Notes under the pieces: generated by a model
Databases searched by the model: none
What the model saw: only the letters and a program-made list of their open reading frames with translations
Told to the model about the DNA's origin: nothing
Shown here: positions 11,845-23,996 of the stretch, one piece after another
Position numbering within the stretch: the first letter of the stretch is position 1
Layout of the letters: each line of letters begins with the position of its first letter
Origin: Bromus sterilis
Taxonomy: Eukaryota; Streptophyta; Magnoliopsida; Poales; Poaceae
DNA length: 64,000 nt
Assembly (NCBI GenBank): GCA_950022295.1
Contig: OX465595.1
Location: 118,670,270 to 118,734,269 of the forward strand
Reading direction: 5' to 3'
Translations under genes and position numbers: made by a program

Positions 11845-12874
11845 ACTCTTGCTCCCTCAGCGATGCCATTAGGAAAAGGGTGAAAGAACACCCTGCCTCC
11901 ACGGTACTGTAGCACGTACTCCGTACTAGATAGGTTTGCCGTTTGGGGCTACTAATCCCATCAAAACTTGCATAGATTATGTAGGCATAAGTGGGATCTC
12001 AAAGAATGCACTTAGATTTGAAAACATCGCATTTCAGAGCTGATATTCATAATCGATAAGAACCTTCAGTTACGTATACAGATGAATCGATTGACCAGAG
12101 GATAATACAGATTACAAAGCAGGACAATAAGTGACATTCCAATTAATCTGAACTAAATTCTCAGATTTGCAAAAAGCATCATCTTGCAACTAGGGTCTCG
12201 ACCACCCCTGAGATTCTGATGCTGGGCAAAGGGCACCTTGAGATCCCACTGTAAGATGGGTAATTGTAGAACATCATATTCTTCATCTTGCATCCCCACC
12301 AATCACAATTCACATGCAATTACCCATACGATCATACGATTTAAAAATAAAATAGGGAACATGGTTGCATACATGTATAAATAAAGGCTAGAAAAGGATA
12401 AGCCTAAACATTGATCGGACGCGCCCGTAGACATTTGAGGAACCAAACAAGGGCGGAGCCAGGATTTGGGTATAGGGGGGGAGGGGGGGGGGGGCTAAGC
12501 AAAGTTGATAGAAGAATAATTTCTAGTGCAAGAAAAGTATTGTAATACTATATTAATGCATCGCTTCGACCAAGTAAAATATAATTAAATTTATGCTAGT
12601 TAAACTTTACCCTACAATTGACAATAATATCAAAATATTAGTAATTTAAGCAGAAAATAACCTAGTGCTAGAATTTTTTTCTTGAATGTAGATTATCATG
12701 CAAATAAGAACAATTCATCTTCAATTCGATTGTGATTGGTAACTTGCACACTAGCGTTGTATCAGTAGGTTGGGAACTCAAACAACATTGTTACAAATCG
12801 AATAAATCTTTGTGATGCTTAGATACGTTTTTTTCTTAACCGCTTATCAGGTCAAACAAACAAACAAATTTGTC

Positions 12875-12917
12875 CATTGTGATTGTAGATGCCCTTTTGG
12901 CGTCTACAACCACAATG
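12875..12917. repeat. 18-bp stem hairpin
   Basis: Arms 12875-12892 and 12900-12917 pair at 16 of 18 positions around a 7-nt loop. It lies in non-coding sequence between the G-rich run and the MITE remnants. It may be the closed centre of a foldback element. Confidence 0.7.
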
Positions 12918-14325
12918 AGCAATTTTGGCTCAAATGTTTTCAATCAATGTGCGAGCATGTTTTTTAAGCCTTTAATTATGCATGCTACAATCATATCCGC
13001 TAATTTGTCCTTCAATTATTTGGGCAAATGCATGTAATTGATGGGATGGGGAGAGAAGGAAAAAAAGAATAAACAAAGAGAAAATATGGTCCATGGTGGG
13101 CCGCATCCTATGTGTAGGGCTGCTCGAACACACTCGAACATCCATTTGCTTTAGATATGAAGAATTGTGGACAATCCAAACATAAAGGAGCAAAGTGAGA
13201 GTTCGATTGAGTGTCTTTTTTCCTTCCCTTTCCAATGATCGGGTTGTTCGTACGGATGTTTGAGAAGGATATATAGTGTGTCTGTGGATGCTCTTAGCTT
13301 ATGCGGTGTTTTCCTCGGGGGGGGGGGGGGAGTTTCTTAAAAAAATATCATAAGTTTACTAGTTTTTTTGTTTATGGAATAATAATATCATAAAAATAGG
13401 AAAATTATAGAAAATATGTAGAATTGGTTTTTTATGGAGAAAGAGAAGTCATTTAACCCGTACAATATTTTATCCATTTAGTTTATACTAATACTTTTCT
13501 TTCTTTCAAATATGAAGAATTTCTTTTTATCCTTCTTAGAAAGTCATACATTCCTATAAACCAAAGAGTTTTTAAGGATTTTTTAAATAATTTTTACCCT
13601 TTAGATTTTTTTTTAAATTGTTACAAATGAAAAACCTAAGTAAATGTATTGAGGGTTCCAAATGGATATAAGGGCATCCACAATGTTTGGGTTTTCTAAC
13701 CTCTAATACGCCTCTTAACCCTTTTTCATCGTCGCCATATATATTGCATGCATATCCTTTAAAAGAAAAGTCTCTAGCAACACCTCTAAGCCTCTAGGCA
13801 GCCTCCAAACCTCCCATCGGATTAAAATAATAACATTACCCCACTTGTCATTCTTTAGTCTATCCTTATGCACAACACTGAGCAAGAGAAAATACATCTT
13901 TTTGATGTATATTTTATTTTAACGTGGAGTTCACTTTGAGGAAGTTCAGTTGCTATATATTGCGACTTTTTGAGCTTGCCTCTAAAAATTGTGGCTGCTA
14001 TAATATCATTTATAATCAAATCCTTAGTATCTTTGCTAAACATATGGACAAACAACTTGATCACTGCTCAAATAGAGAGAAGAACAAATGCATTCAACTA
14101 GATACTTTATTTTGTCCCTATATATTTGAACCGTTCGTAACTTCGTATACTCTTATACTAAAGGCATATATTAAGAGAATGTGGGGATGTTTAAATGGTG
14201 GTCGTTCTTCATGTAGGATGCGATCCACCTGAACCATTTTTTTCTTTATTATTTTTCTCTTCCTTTTTATCCTCACCAATCACATGTATTTTCAAATTTT
14301 TGAAGACAGTGTAAATGCCATGGTT

Positions 14326-14341
14326 GCATGCATGCATGCAT
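14326..14341. repeat. GCAT microsatellite
   Basis: There are four near-perfect GCAT units, which also form overlapping CATGCA (RY-type) motifs. It is short and probably neutral. Confidence 0.7.
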
Positions 14342-14491
14342 AAATGAAGACTTGAAAAATATGCCTAAACACTGCTTGGACATGGCTTGCACATGTTTGA
14401 GAGATCAAATTTGTTCATTATAATTATATATGCTATGACTTAAAAGGGTAGCTTGTTTAATATATTTTGTGTGTGTCCCATAAGTGTCTAC

Positions 14492-15182
14492 TAAGAGCAT
14501 CTACACCCGGACTCCTCAAACCTTTCTTATACGATCGGGCGAACGACCAGCAAGCCATTGACCTATCGCAAAAACACGACCGGGCCTGACGGATTCCTTA
14601 TACCGGCCATATGCGTCAGGCTAACCAACAGTCCTAGATCTAGCCCAAAGCTGGGGCGAATATGGGGAAGCTTGGGCGCGACTGGGCACGTTTGCCACAT
14701 CGAACTGAGTGGGGTCCCACATAGAATCAGACGGAAACCAATAGTAAGATAGTCATCCCGTCCGATTTAGAGGAGGCCGGTGAGGCCGCCTTAAAGGCGT
14801 CGGATGGTGTCAGTCACGCATCCGCCCGCCATGATCTTCTCCGAAATTACCACGTATACGATGCTCACACCGGAGCACCACATGCAACTTTATGAGGAGA
14901 AAGAGGCCTCAGAAGCTTAGGTTGCTGCCTGGCTATCTCCGTACTCGCTAGAACGGGAGGAGGATGACGCAAAAGCAGAGGTGAAGAAGGACACGACCAT
15001 GGAGGACGCACAATCAGAGGAGGACGACGATGATGATGCGGGCGAGGCGAATTCGACACCTCCAGCTACAAACATCCTGGCAGATACGAGTTGGCCCGGG
15101 CAGCTGATGGGGCGGAGCAAGCGTCCATTCTCACCTTAATCCAGTCTTAGGAGAAAGTGGAGGCCAACCACCACTTCATTTA
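14492..15182 (+). pseudogene. Decayed gene-like sequence, left part, split by E4
   Basis: This starts with the AGAGCATCTACACC type of end also seen at other decayed repeats. From about 14880 the plus strand reads as an acidic coding-like stretch (LEREEDDAKAEVKKD, then SEEDDDDDAGEANS) with frame breaks and an in-frame TAG at 15148-15150. The same frame continues across the E4 insertion site into 55426-55582. I do not recognise the protein. It could be a captured gene fragment or an old transposon ORF. The E4 target duplication ATTTA occupies 15178-15182. Confidence 0.4.
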
Positions 15183-18100
15183 TGTAACACCCCCAGTGTC
15201 AGCCACACTAATCACTTTGATTAGTGCCTAGTCACTGTTGGTTGGCAAGCCATGATCACCTTTGATCATGGCTCTTTCAAATTCCAACCTTGTTGAAATG
15301 TTTCAAAATATGAGTGGGTTATAAATTTGCTCCAAGAATTGTGGAAGATTATTAATAAACTTGCAAATAATTAAGCCAAGTCATTCTTAGTCCATAGAAT
15401 AATCCCAAGACAATAATAATTATGAAACCAATAATGTTGGATTATTAAGTTGCCATGGGAATTAAAATGAAGCTGAAAATTATAGTTGGACCAAAAATGA
15501 TGAAACCACTTTTGCTAAATGCCTAATAATCAATAGGCCATTTTAAATTTGAATTGGGGATTTATTAAAATGTTTTAATATTGTAAATAAATAAAAACAG
15601 TGGCAAAACAGTGAGACTTAATACATTTTAAATAAAACAGACATGCAAATGAATTTGTAAAACCCCCAAGATTTTTGTGGCACTTAATTATGATGCAACA
15701 ATAATTTTGGAACAAATTTCCTGTTGTAGAAAATTATCAAAGATATTAAACTAATTACAAAGAGAAACGAAAACAGAAAAGAAAAGAAATAAAAGAAAAC
15801 CCTATACTACGCCAAGGGGCAAGGCTCACCCCGGGCCCAACCCCTCCCTCCTCTCTCCTCCCACCTGCCCCCATCCCATCTGCTCCACTGGCGCCATGCC
15901 GTGGGCACGCCTGCGCCATGGCCACTGCTTGGCCGGCCCCCTCCCTCCTGTGCCCCCTTGATGATAAGACCGAGACCCCGTGCACCCCCCTGGCCAAGCC
16001 CCTCCATTTCCCCCTCTCCTCACACCATTCCTTTTCTTCCCTGCGCGACTGCCACCTCTCCCGTGGACTCGCCATGGCCACCGCCGTGAGCCCGCGCGAC
16101 CAATGGCCACCACAGACCTCCCCGGCGTGTCCAGGGCACTCTGCGTCGACTACAACGTCTACTGGGAGCTTAAATCGGGTCGGGAGTGCACCGCTGCCTC
16201 GGCATCGACGGCGCTCTCCAATCACGGCCGCCGCGCTCCTCCGACGGAATTCGTCGTCGACGGAGCATGCCGCGCCTCCCCGTGCGCGACCACAAGCTCC
16301 TGGTGAGCTCCCCTTCGCTCCCCAACTCCCCGTGCTTGAATTGCTACACCGTAACGCAGTTTCCCCACCGGGCGAGAGCTTCGTCCGCCGCACGGCTCGA
16401 CATAGCCAACGCCCTGCTCCGCGCCAGCTCGCTTTTGTTGAACCAAGAGGTGCGCGCAAGTTCCCGTTTTCGATTCCCTTGTAGGCGCACCAAATGGCCA
16501 TCGAGGCTGGCCGGAATGCTCGCCGTCGTGCCCCAGGAGCCGTCGCCGGCGGGCTCTGATTTTGTACCAGTGAGCTGCCTTACTGCCAGGTGGGGCCACC
16601 CTATTCAGATTAGGCTAACTCCCTGTTAAGCTAAAAACAACCCCCCTAAAATTCAATGACATGCGGGCCTGCCCCTTTTAATTAAACAGAGATGGTTTAG
16701 TTGAAATTGTATTAGCTCTTGTGAATGACATGTGGGCCCAGTCCTAAATAACCCTCTGTTTAAGTTGAAACAAATGATTAGTTAAGTCACTGAGTATGAC
16801 AGCTGGGCCCCTCTCTAGTTAAAACAATTAAATTGATTTATTAAAATCCAGTGTATGACATGTGGGTCCTTTGGATTAATTTATTAAATAAAGTTATATT
16901 TAATGCTACTGTCTATTTAATCCAGTGTACTGTTTTGGATAGACTTATGGATAATATTGTATTTAAATATTAAAAAAATCCAGAAAATGCTTTTAAATTG
17001 ATTTAACTTTAATAAATTAATATCTTTTAATTCGTAACTCTGATGGAAAAACTTTATACATCAAACTTGATCAGAAAAATGCCACGAATACGAATACATC
17101 ACCCGTATATCCACCACACCCCTCCAACATACCGAACACGGAACATTTCCCCTCCGGTTCATCTGTTTGTCAGACGAGCGGAGCCGGTAAAACTTTCCGG
17201 TTGAAAATGTTCTGTATATGAAAGTTGCTCAGAATGGATCAACGAGCACGGATACACTATCCACATGTCTGTCAGATGTCTCTAACACTGCAGACATGGA
17301 ACCTTCCCCCCGGATCATCTGTCCGGTAATCAACCGGTATCGATGAGTCATCCCCGGATAAATTCCCGCTCAGCCTAAAAATACTTAACACTGCGTTAGA
17401 GCCCCGTTGCTTTGTATCTTCTATGTCATACCTTTGTATTGCTATTATTGTTGTGTATTTACTGTTTCTCCCCCCTTATTCTCCGGTAGACCCCGTTGCT
17501 ACCGCCGACAACACCGTTGCCGAGTACGACTACTACATCGTCGACCGTACCCCTCCCGCAAGCTTCCAGGCAAGCAAAGCCATTCTCTTCCCCAGATATC
17601 GCCTATCTTTCCGTACTTTTCTTGCACTAGGCATTGTTACTGCTGCTGCTACGTTACAATCCTATTCTATTGCATAGCCTGTCTTTGTCGCCCCTTGATG
17701 TACCTTCCTTTATCCTATGCTGCCTATATTAATATATATTATACTCAGCAGTGAGCCCTGCACATTGTTAGCTAGGATTAGATAGCGGATCGTGATCACT
17801 CAGGGGAGTGACGCGGATACAACTTATTACAACTGCAAAGTTACGGTACAATGCAGACACCGCCCAAGGCCCCTTAGCGCGGCTCTGCCGAGCCATCATC
17901 AAGTGTGAGCTATCAAAGAGTAATCCTTGTACTCCACTCGTTGCTGACTCTGTATAGCCGCTCTAGGTACCCGAGCAATGGTTGTCCTTAAAGGTAAGAA
18001 GTCGGGCGACCCAACGGTGCCCGTGAGTGGTATTGCGACGGGACGACATGGAGGGTACGACCAGTGTACCGGTGTACTTGGCTCCTGATCGTTGGCCGCG

Positions 18101-18625
18101 AGAGTTACCAAACCACGAAAGTCGAGCTCCTCCGGGAGCACATGCGAGATAAGGTAAGGAGTTGGTTCACCTTGTTGATAACCGCAGAGACTTGGTGGGA
18201 CGAAAGGGCAGACACCGATGTACTGGTGGTCCTGACTGCTGTCGTTGTCCGCGGGTCAGTTAAGCCGAGACAACGATAACGGTTGTCCCGCAAGTTAATA
18301 AAATGACTAATAGACCGGCGGATGACTTGAGTAGCCTTTTGGCTTGTACGCGCTGCCTACACGTGGGATAATGAGTTATGGGCTCCTCTGCTTCATAGTC
18401 TCGTCTGAGGACTCTTCAGATGTCAGCAGTACCGCGGCCTGCGCCGGGAAGCGGTATTGTCTTATTTGCTCGCGCGGTGGTGTCTTATTTGGTTTGATTT
18501 TGCTTTACCGGCCAGCCACGCACCATGCAGGAGTACGTCGGGGTTGGGGTCCAAGGCCCCGCATACTTAGGATTTAGACCGGCGGATGGCCTCTCTGTTG
18601 AGTTTGAAAGATGAGCTGTGGAGTG
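15183..18625 (+). repeat. E4 solo LTR, left segment
   Basis: This holds the LTR start, an AT-rich part (15200-15780), a GC-rich CCGCC/CCACC block (15830-16560), further AT-rich sequence and the U5-like region to 18620. The apparent ORFs in the GC-rich block are shadows of base composition and not genes. It ends in the pentamer GAGTG (18621-18625), the E3 target site. Confidence 0.8.
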
Positions 18626-19188
18626 TGATGGTACGAAAGATGTTGGAAATCCGGGGCATATGGCATTGTCATATGTTGTGGTGGGACCGATATGTGCTTC
18701 GTCCCCGGATCTGGATGGAAACATCTAGATCTGGAACAGTACCGCATATCGGGCCTTACAAGATATCTATCCAGAACATCTTGCTGGTATTAAGTTGCGA
18801 ATCCCACCCAAAGTGTAAACTCAAAGCAACGGACAACTGCATTAAAGAACTTTGAGTAAAGTAAACAATCCTTGCACCCGCAAGTACAAGCACCGTTGTT
18901 TTCCCCCTTGTGGCAACAACACATCCCCTAGACTCATATTTCTGTCACTCAAGCTAGTCATCGGGGGGCATGAACCCACAATCATGCACAACGCTCCCTC
19001 TTGGAGTCTCTACCTACTACTTGGCCAAAGCAATAAACAACAACGGAGAACATGCAAGAATTACTTAAGAACATAAATATAAAAGAGGAGAATCAAATAT
19101 ATTACTCAAACACAATCTGAACATAATCTCATAATCCATCGGATCCCAGCAAACTCAGCATAGCAACAGCAGAAATATTACATATGTG
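18626..19188 (-). repeat. E3 3' LTR, first segment, with an internal deletion
   Basis: After the terminal 12 bases TGATGGTACGAA the LTR jumps to a 122-bp block at 18640-18761 that is shared only with 53239-53360. It then follows the normal family sequence from AGATATCTATCCAG onward. Compared with the right LTR about 500 bp or more are missing. E2 enters at 19189. Confidence 0.8.
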
Positions 19189-20826
19189 TGATACGTCCCA
19201 AACGTATCTATAATTTCTGCTTGCTCCATGCATGTTTTGTGTGACTTTGCCAAGTTTTGCTTGAACTTTCATACACATTTGAGCATATTTGGACTAATCT
19301 ATTAACCCAGTGCACCCAGCCGCCAGTTGCTGTTTTCTGCTGTTTTTGTATTTCAAGTTTTCCGGCCATTAAAAGTGCTCCAAAATTCCGGAAAAATTAT
19401 ATAAAATATCAGCGACACGGAAGCTTCCGAAATCTCCAAGGAAGCGGAGGGGGGCCACCACAGGGACTCCATAAGGGTCTCTGGCGCGGCCCCATCCTAG
19501 GCCGCGCCGGGCACCCTCCTGGCTGCCCTGTGGGTCCTCTCAACACCCGCTCCGCCTATATTTAGCCCTCGGGGTGGAAACCCCTAATATCGTTCTCTTT
19601 TCCGCGAACTCGCCTCTGTACCGCCGCCGCCGCCGTTTCAAGAGCGGGGCTGCCTGGAGAAGCTGCCCCGGCACCCTGCCGGGAGGAGGAACCCCCTCCG
19701 GGAGACCATCCATAGCCATGGACGCCTCCCGGATGTGTCGTGAGTAGTCCCCCTTGGACCATGGGTACGTGACCAGTAGCTATGTGATGTACTTCTCTCC
19801 TCTTTGTGCTTCCACTTTCAAGACCTCGTGAGCTGCCTCACATGATCGACACAGTTTTATATTTCTGCTGTTGCTATGCTGAGTTTGCTGGGATCTGATG
19901 GATTATGAGACTATGTTCAGATTGTGATGAGTAATATATTTGGTTATTCTCTTTTATATTTTGTTCTTGAGTAAATTCTTGCATGTTCTCCGTTGCAGTA
20001 TTTTGCTTTGGCCAAGTAGTTTGCTTGCAACTCCAAGAGGGAGTGTTATGCTTGATTGTGGGTTCAGCCCCCTGATGTCTAGCTTGAGTGACAGAAACAT
20101 GAGACTAGGGGATGTGTTGTTGCCACCAGGGATAAAACAACGGTGCTTGTACCCGCGAGTGCAAGGATTGTTTACTTTACGCAAAGTTCTTTTAATGCAG
20201 TTGTCTGTTGCTTTGAGTTTACACTTTGGGTGGGATTCACATCTTAATACCAGCGCGATGTTCTGGATAGATATCTCAAGGTGGATGATTCGTAGTAGAT
20301 GTAGTTGGATTTCGGTCTACTTACCTTGGCGTACTGCCCATTGCTTTTGAGCCCTTCCTTTCTTTGCAGCATATTTAGCATTGCGGTGCCTTCATAATTC
20401 TGTCAATATCCCAGCTGTGATTTGTTTACCTCGCTAGCACTTTTATCGTCTTTTGGGAGAGAGACATCACTAGTGAAAATCACGGGACCCCGGTCCATCT
20501 TCACATTATTGTTTACACCCTTAGTTTACTTTCAGTTGCCACTATTATTATCTCTTGCGTTGATCCTTTGTAAACAGCAAGGCCGGAGGAATTGACAACT
20601 CCTCTGTACTCGTTGGGAGCAAAGTTATTTGTTTCTGTGTGCAGGTCCTGTCAACTCCCTAGCTAGAAGCCAATTTCGGGCGCTGTTGGCACCTTCTTGT
20701 ATTTCTGCGAGTCCTACTGGAGACAAACCTTGGTATCTTCACCGAGGGAAATTTGCTGCTACGCTACATCCCACCTTCCACTTGTGGTAACAAACGAGGA
20801 GTGAGAGGACTATCCTCACCGTATCA
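19189..20826 (+). repeat. E2 5' LTR
   Basis: It runs from TGATACGTCC to CACCGTATCA. A TATA-like CCTATATTTAG at 19555-19565, just downstream of a GC-rich block, is the likely promoter of the element. Confidence 0.93.
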
Positions 20827-20836
20827 AGCTAATTTC

Positions 20837-20854
20837 TGGCGCCGTTGCCGGGGG
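20837..20854 (+). other. E2 primer binding site (tRNA-Asp type)
   Basis: TGGCGCCGTTGCCGGGGG lies 10 nt after the LTR. From memory, plant Athila/Tat-type elements use the tRNA-Asp complement TGGCGCCGTTGCCGGGGA, which matches all but the last base. Confidence 0.85.
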
Positions 20855-21079
20855 ACTCCAGTCTACAAGATAGGGGAGTTGCACAGAGTTGAAACGGTGA
20901 AAACTTTGGAGGAGACACATATCTTTAACCTTAATGAAACTCCAATTGATTCCCCTCCTTTTGATTTTATTCCAAGAAGCATTTTCATTCGTCCTTTATT
21001 TGATAAACCTATTAAGACTAGTTGTACTATTGAAGAGCTTTTTGATGATCGTGATGATGGTTCAATGGATACAACTTGA
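20855..21079 (+). pseudogene. E2 short open frame, remnant of coding cassette
   Basis: An open frame runs from the PBS to TGA at 21077-21079 (HIFNLNETPIDSPPFDFIP, then TIEELFDDRDDG) with no suitable ATG near its start. A possible faint likeness to the SLSEIFD region of the E3 ORF suggests a deleted version of the same cassette, but the match is too short to prove this. After the stop, the sequence joins the non-coding block shared with E3 (the AAGCCTAGCTAATGGCT motif). Confidence 0.35.
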
Positions 21080-21085
21080 TCTTTT

Positions 21086-23996
21086 GCTTTAAGCCTAGCT
21101 AATGGCTCTAAAGAAGCGCTTTCGGGAGGCAGCCCACAACGAATTTAGGTTTTTATTTTTGATTTTCTTCTGTTCTTAGTGGTCTTGATGATTGTTACTA
21201 CTGTAGCAACATCATTGTATCTTTACTTTTCAAGCTTTGTGCCAAGTTTAGCCTCATACGACAAGGGAAGTGAAAGTTGTGACATGCTGTCCAGAAAACA
21301 GATTCTGTCCTCGTGACTAGAAAAATCAGAGAAAAATCCCAGTTCATGTTTTTGAGCTGAATTTTTTACACAGTGTGCTATATACAATTACGAAACTTTC
21401 GTATGTTCTTAGTTTTGTTATTTGAGTTGCAGAAGTACCCCTAAAAAATTCGTTTTTATCTGCTGGTCTGTTTTTCACAGATTCTGTCCTGTTTTGCCTT
21501 TTCTTCGTTTTGCAAACCTTAAGCTTGCCTTTTCTTTGAAAAAACTTGTTGGAAATCTTGAGAAACAGTAGCTCTTCAAGGTTATCTTTATTTCCAGTAG
21601 AGAAAAATATATTTTATTATGGGCACTAACCTCTCTAATCAGTCTACAATGAGTTATGTATGAAGGGAGTTTTCAAGTGTGCGATATGGAAGATGATGAA
21701 AGAAGATCTTGGAGTGTCAAACGCACAAGCTTGGGGATTCCCATGTGCACCCCCAATAAATATTCAAGGAGACTCAAGCGTCTAAGCTTGGGGATGCCCC
21801 CGTGCATCCCCTTCTTCATCAACAATTATCAGTTCGTCCCTCGTTGCACTATATTTTTATCACTTCATGCGTTGTGTGCTATTCTTGGAGCGTCTCGCTC
21901 TTAGGTTTTATTTTTAGTTTTCTTTAGCTTTTCTTTCTGTTCATAACAAGTTAGACCCCAGTTTGATCTTTTGTGTGGGAGAGATACACGCTCCGCTTGA
22001 ACTAGAACTCCTCATAGGATTTACATGCTTATTCTTTTAGATGTGAGTTGTTCTTTTTCTTTTCTTAGCTGCTGCTCTGTTTAGTTGTAGTGTTTTAGTT
22101 TTTCTAGATCTTTTCTTTTGTTTTAGGTTGAACTTCTATAGGTTGCATGTTTTATCTTGTTAGAGAGTTTGCCTGTTGCACTGAGTTTTGTGTCTTGACT
22201 AGAAGTAGGTAGTTGAAGTTGCTATTCTCTTTGTAGTAGTAACTTGCAATAGTTTTGAGGTATTGACTAGAGTAATGTTTGAACTTTTGGTGTCAAGAGC
22301 TCGAGCCTATTAGTGATAGTTGTCGTATTTTGGGCAATCCGCGTGTTTTTCGAAAACCAAACACCCCTATTGAGAACTCTAGCTACTAGATGGATCACTA
22401 ACCTCTGGAGGGTTCGAATATTAGAGTACACTCACGTACCATGAGTCGAGGATGCGCAAGGATAACCAAACCCCCATACACTCCTCCTTGGGGTACTTGT
22501 ATCTTTGTGAACCTCCTGATTAGATTGAGAGTTACCGATAATAAGTGCATGAGTTCTTCGGACTAATGTGAGTATTCGAAAGTTGACACTTCCACCCACC
22601 TATACTTTTTCTAGCCTCTTCGGTACCGTGCATTGCCCTTTCTCACCTTGAGAGTTGGAGCATACTTCGCCGGTGCATCCAAACCCTTGGCACGATACGC
22701 TCTGTCATCATAAGCCTCCTTATATCTTTCCTCAAAACAGCCACCATACCTACCTACAAGGCATTTCCATAGCCTTTCCGAGATACATTGCCATGCAACA
22801 TCCACCTTCTTATGACTTGATATTCATGTCATACATGCTACTTGCTTGATCGATGAGCCGCATGCTAGTTGGGCCTTTCCCTAATCATTGCCACATGACG
22901 CGCTAGTATCATTGCATATCCTGCTATCCTGGCAGAGGCATACATTTGCATCATGATAGTTATATCTTCTTTATGTGAGTACCTTTGTAAAGTGTGAAAT
23001 ATCTCCTATATTCTTGTAAAATATAGAGTGTTGCCCCTAAAGTGAGGAAAAGATCCCAAAGAGGACAAAATCAAAAGATCCCAAAGAGGAAAAATGAGAG
23101 TTAAATAGAAACATCCATTGAGGCCACCAGAAAAATACAAAAAAATAGAAAAAAGAGGAAAATAAAAATAAAAAGAGAGAAGGGGCACACTACTATTCCT
23201 TTTGAGAGATCCACACTAGTACTTCATCATCTATCCCTTGTACTCCATAGAGATCATCATCATGCATATAGCTATGTGGGGACCTTCACACTATAGAACT
23301 TGGCTTGTATATTCCAATGATGAGCCTCATCAAACGAGTTCTAGGTCTTCTTGAGCAAGCAAGTTAGATGCACCCCCACTAGTTCCCTTGGAGAGCTTTT
23401 AGCTCACATGTGCAAACGTTGCATGGCAATCCCTACTCCTCACATCATATCTATCATATGGCCTTCTCTCGCCTATGATTGTCATCATTGATGTGAGCCT
23501 TTCACACCTTTTTTGTCTTCCTCCTCCACCTTCTTTCTGTTTGGCCTTTTAGGTGTCAACTTTCTTGCTCACGGTCATCCATTGCATGAGTGCTCAAAAT
23601 ATCGAAACAGAGTGGATCAGTTTGACTTGTACCTGGCTAGTGGTCTGGGGACGAGTCAAGATAAGAATCCAAAGGAGACCAAGTGTGAAAATTTATTAGA
23701 TAGTTGTTCTCAACAACCTTTTTTATCTCTTTTTCCCAGTCCCCTGCTTGCACGCAAACACCATCTGGAGACATTCGGGTCACGGACAGCGAGAGCTCTT
23801 GCACCTTTTGTTCTTTTGTTGCTTGTGTCAATGCTAATATAGACTCTTGCTTGTTAAGACTTGAATTGAATTGAATTGCATGCTTTAATTGCTTTACTTA
23901 AAAGTCCTTATATGGTTGTGTGGAATGTCACCACAGAAATTATGCTTGTTATCATTTACCTACTCGAGGACGAGAAGGAATTAAGCTTGGGGATGT
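21086..23996 (+). repeat. E2 non-coding interior shared with E3
   Basis: About 2.9 kb with landmarks found in the same order, inverted, in E3 at 26308-29250: the GCTAATGGCT block, the ACAGATTCTGTCC blocks, paired AAGCTTGGGGAT motifs (21727-21739, 21784-21796), the ATGGTACGTGAGTGTACTC region, and the CTCGAGGACGAG run into the polypurine tract. There are no long ORFs. It ends in the polypurine tract AAGCTTGGGGATG at 23983-23995. Confidence 0.8.

Larger units (their letters stand above)
11845..14491. other. AT-rich intergenic region with MITE remnants
   Basis: No gene is seen. The segments 12290-12440 and 14270-14410 resemble each other (shared CATGGTTGCAT and AAACA(C/T)TG(C/A)T blocks). The sequence 12970-13299 resembles part of 14190-14290 in inverted orientation. 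Both groups touch GAGCATC(C/T)AC-type ends (13285-13299, 13675, 14495). They look like several decayed copies of one or two small DNA transposon families. Homopolymer G runs occur at 12475-12494 (one A inside) and 13317-13330. Confidence 0.45.

Noticed and set aside
15755..16629. ORFs of up to 248 codons on both strands
   Set aside because: They lie in the GC-rich middle of the E4 LTR, overlap each other antisense and have biased composition. LTRs of this kind commonly show such chance frames.
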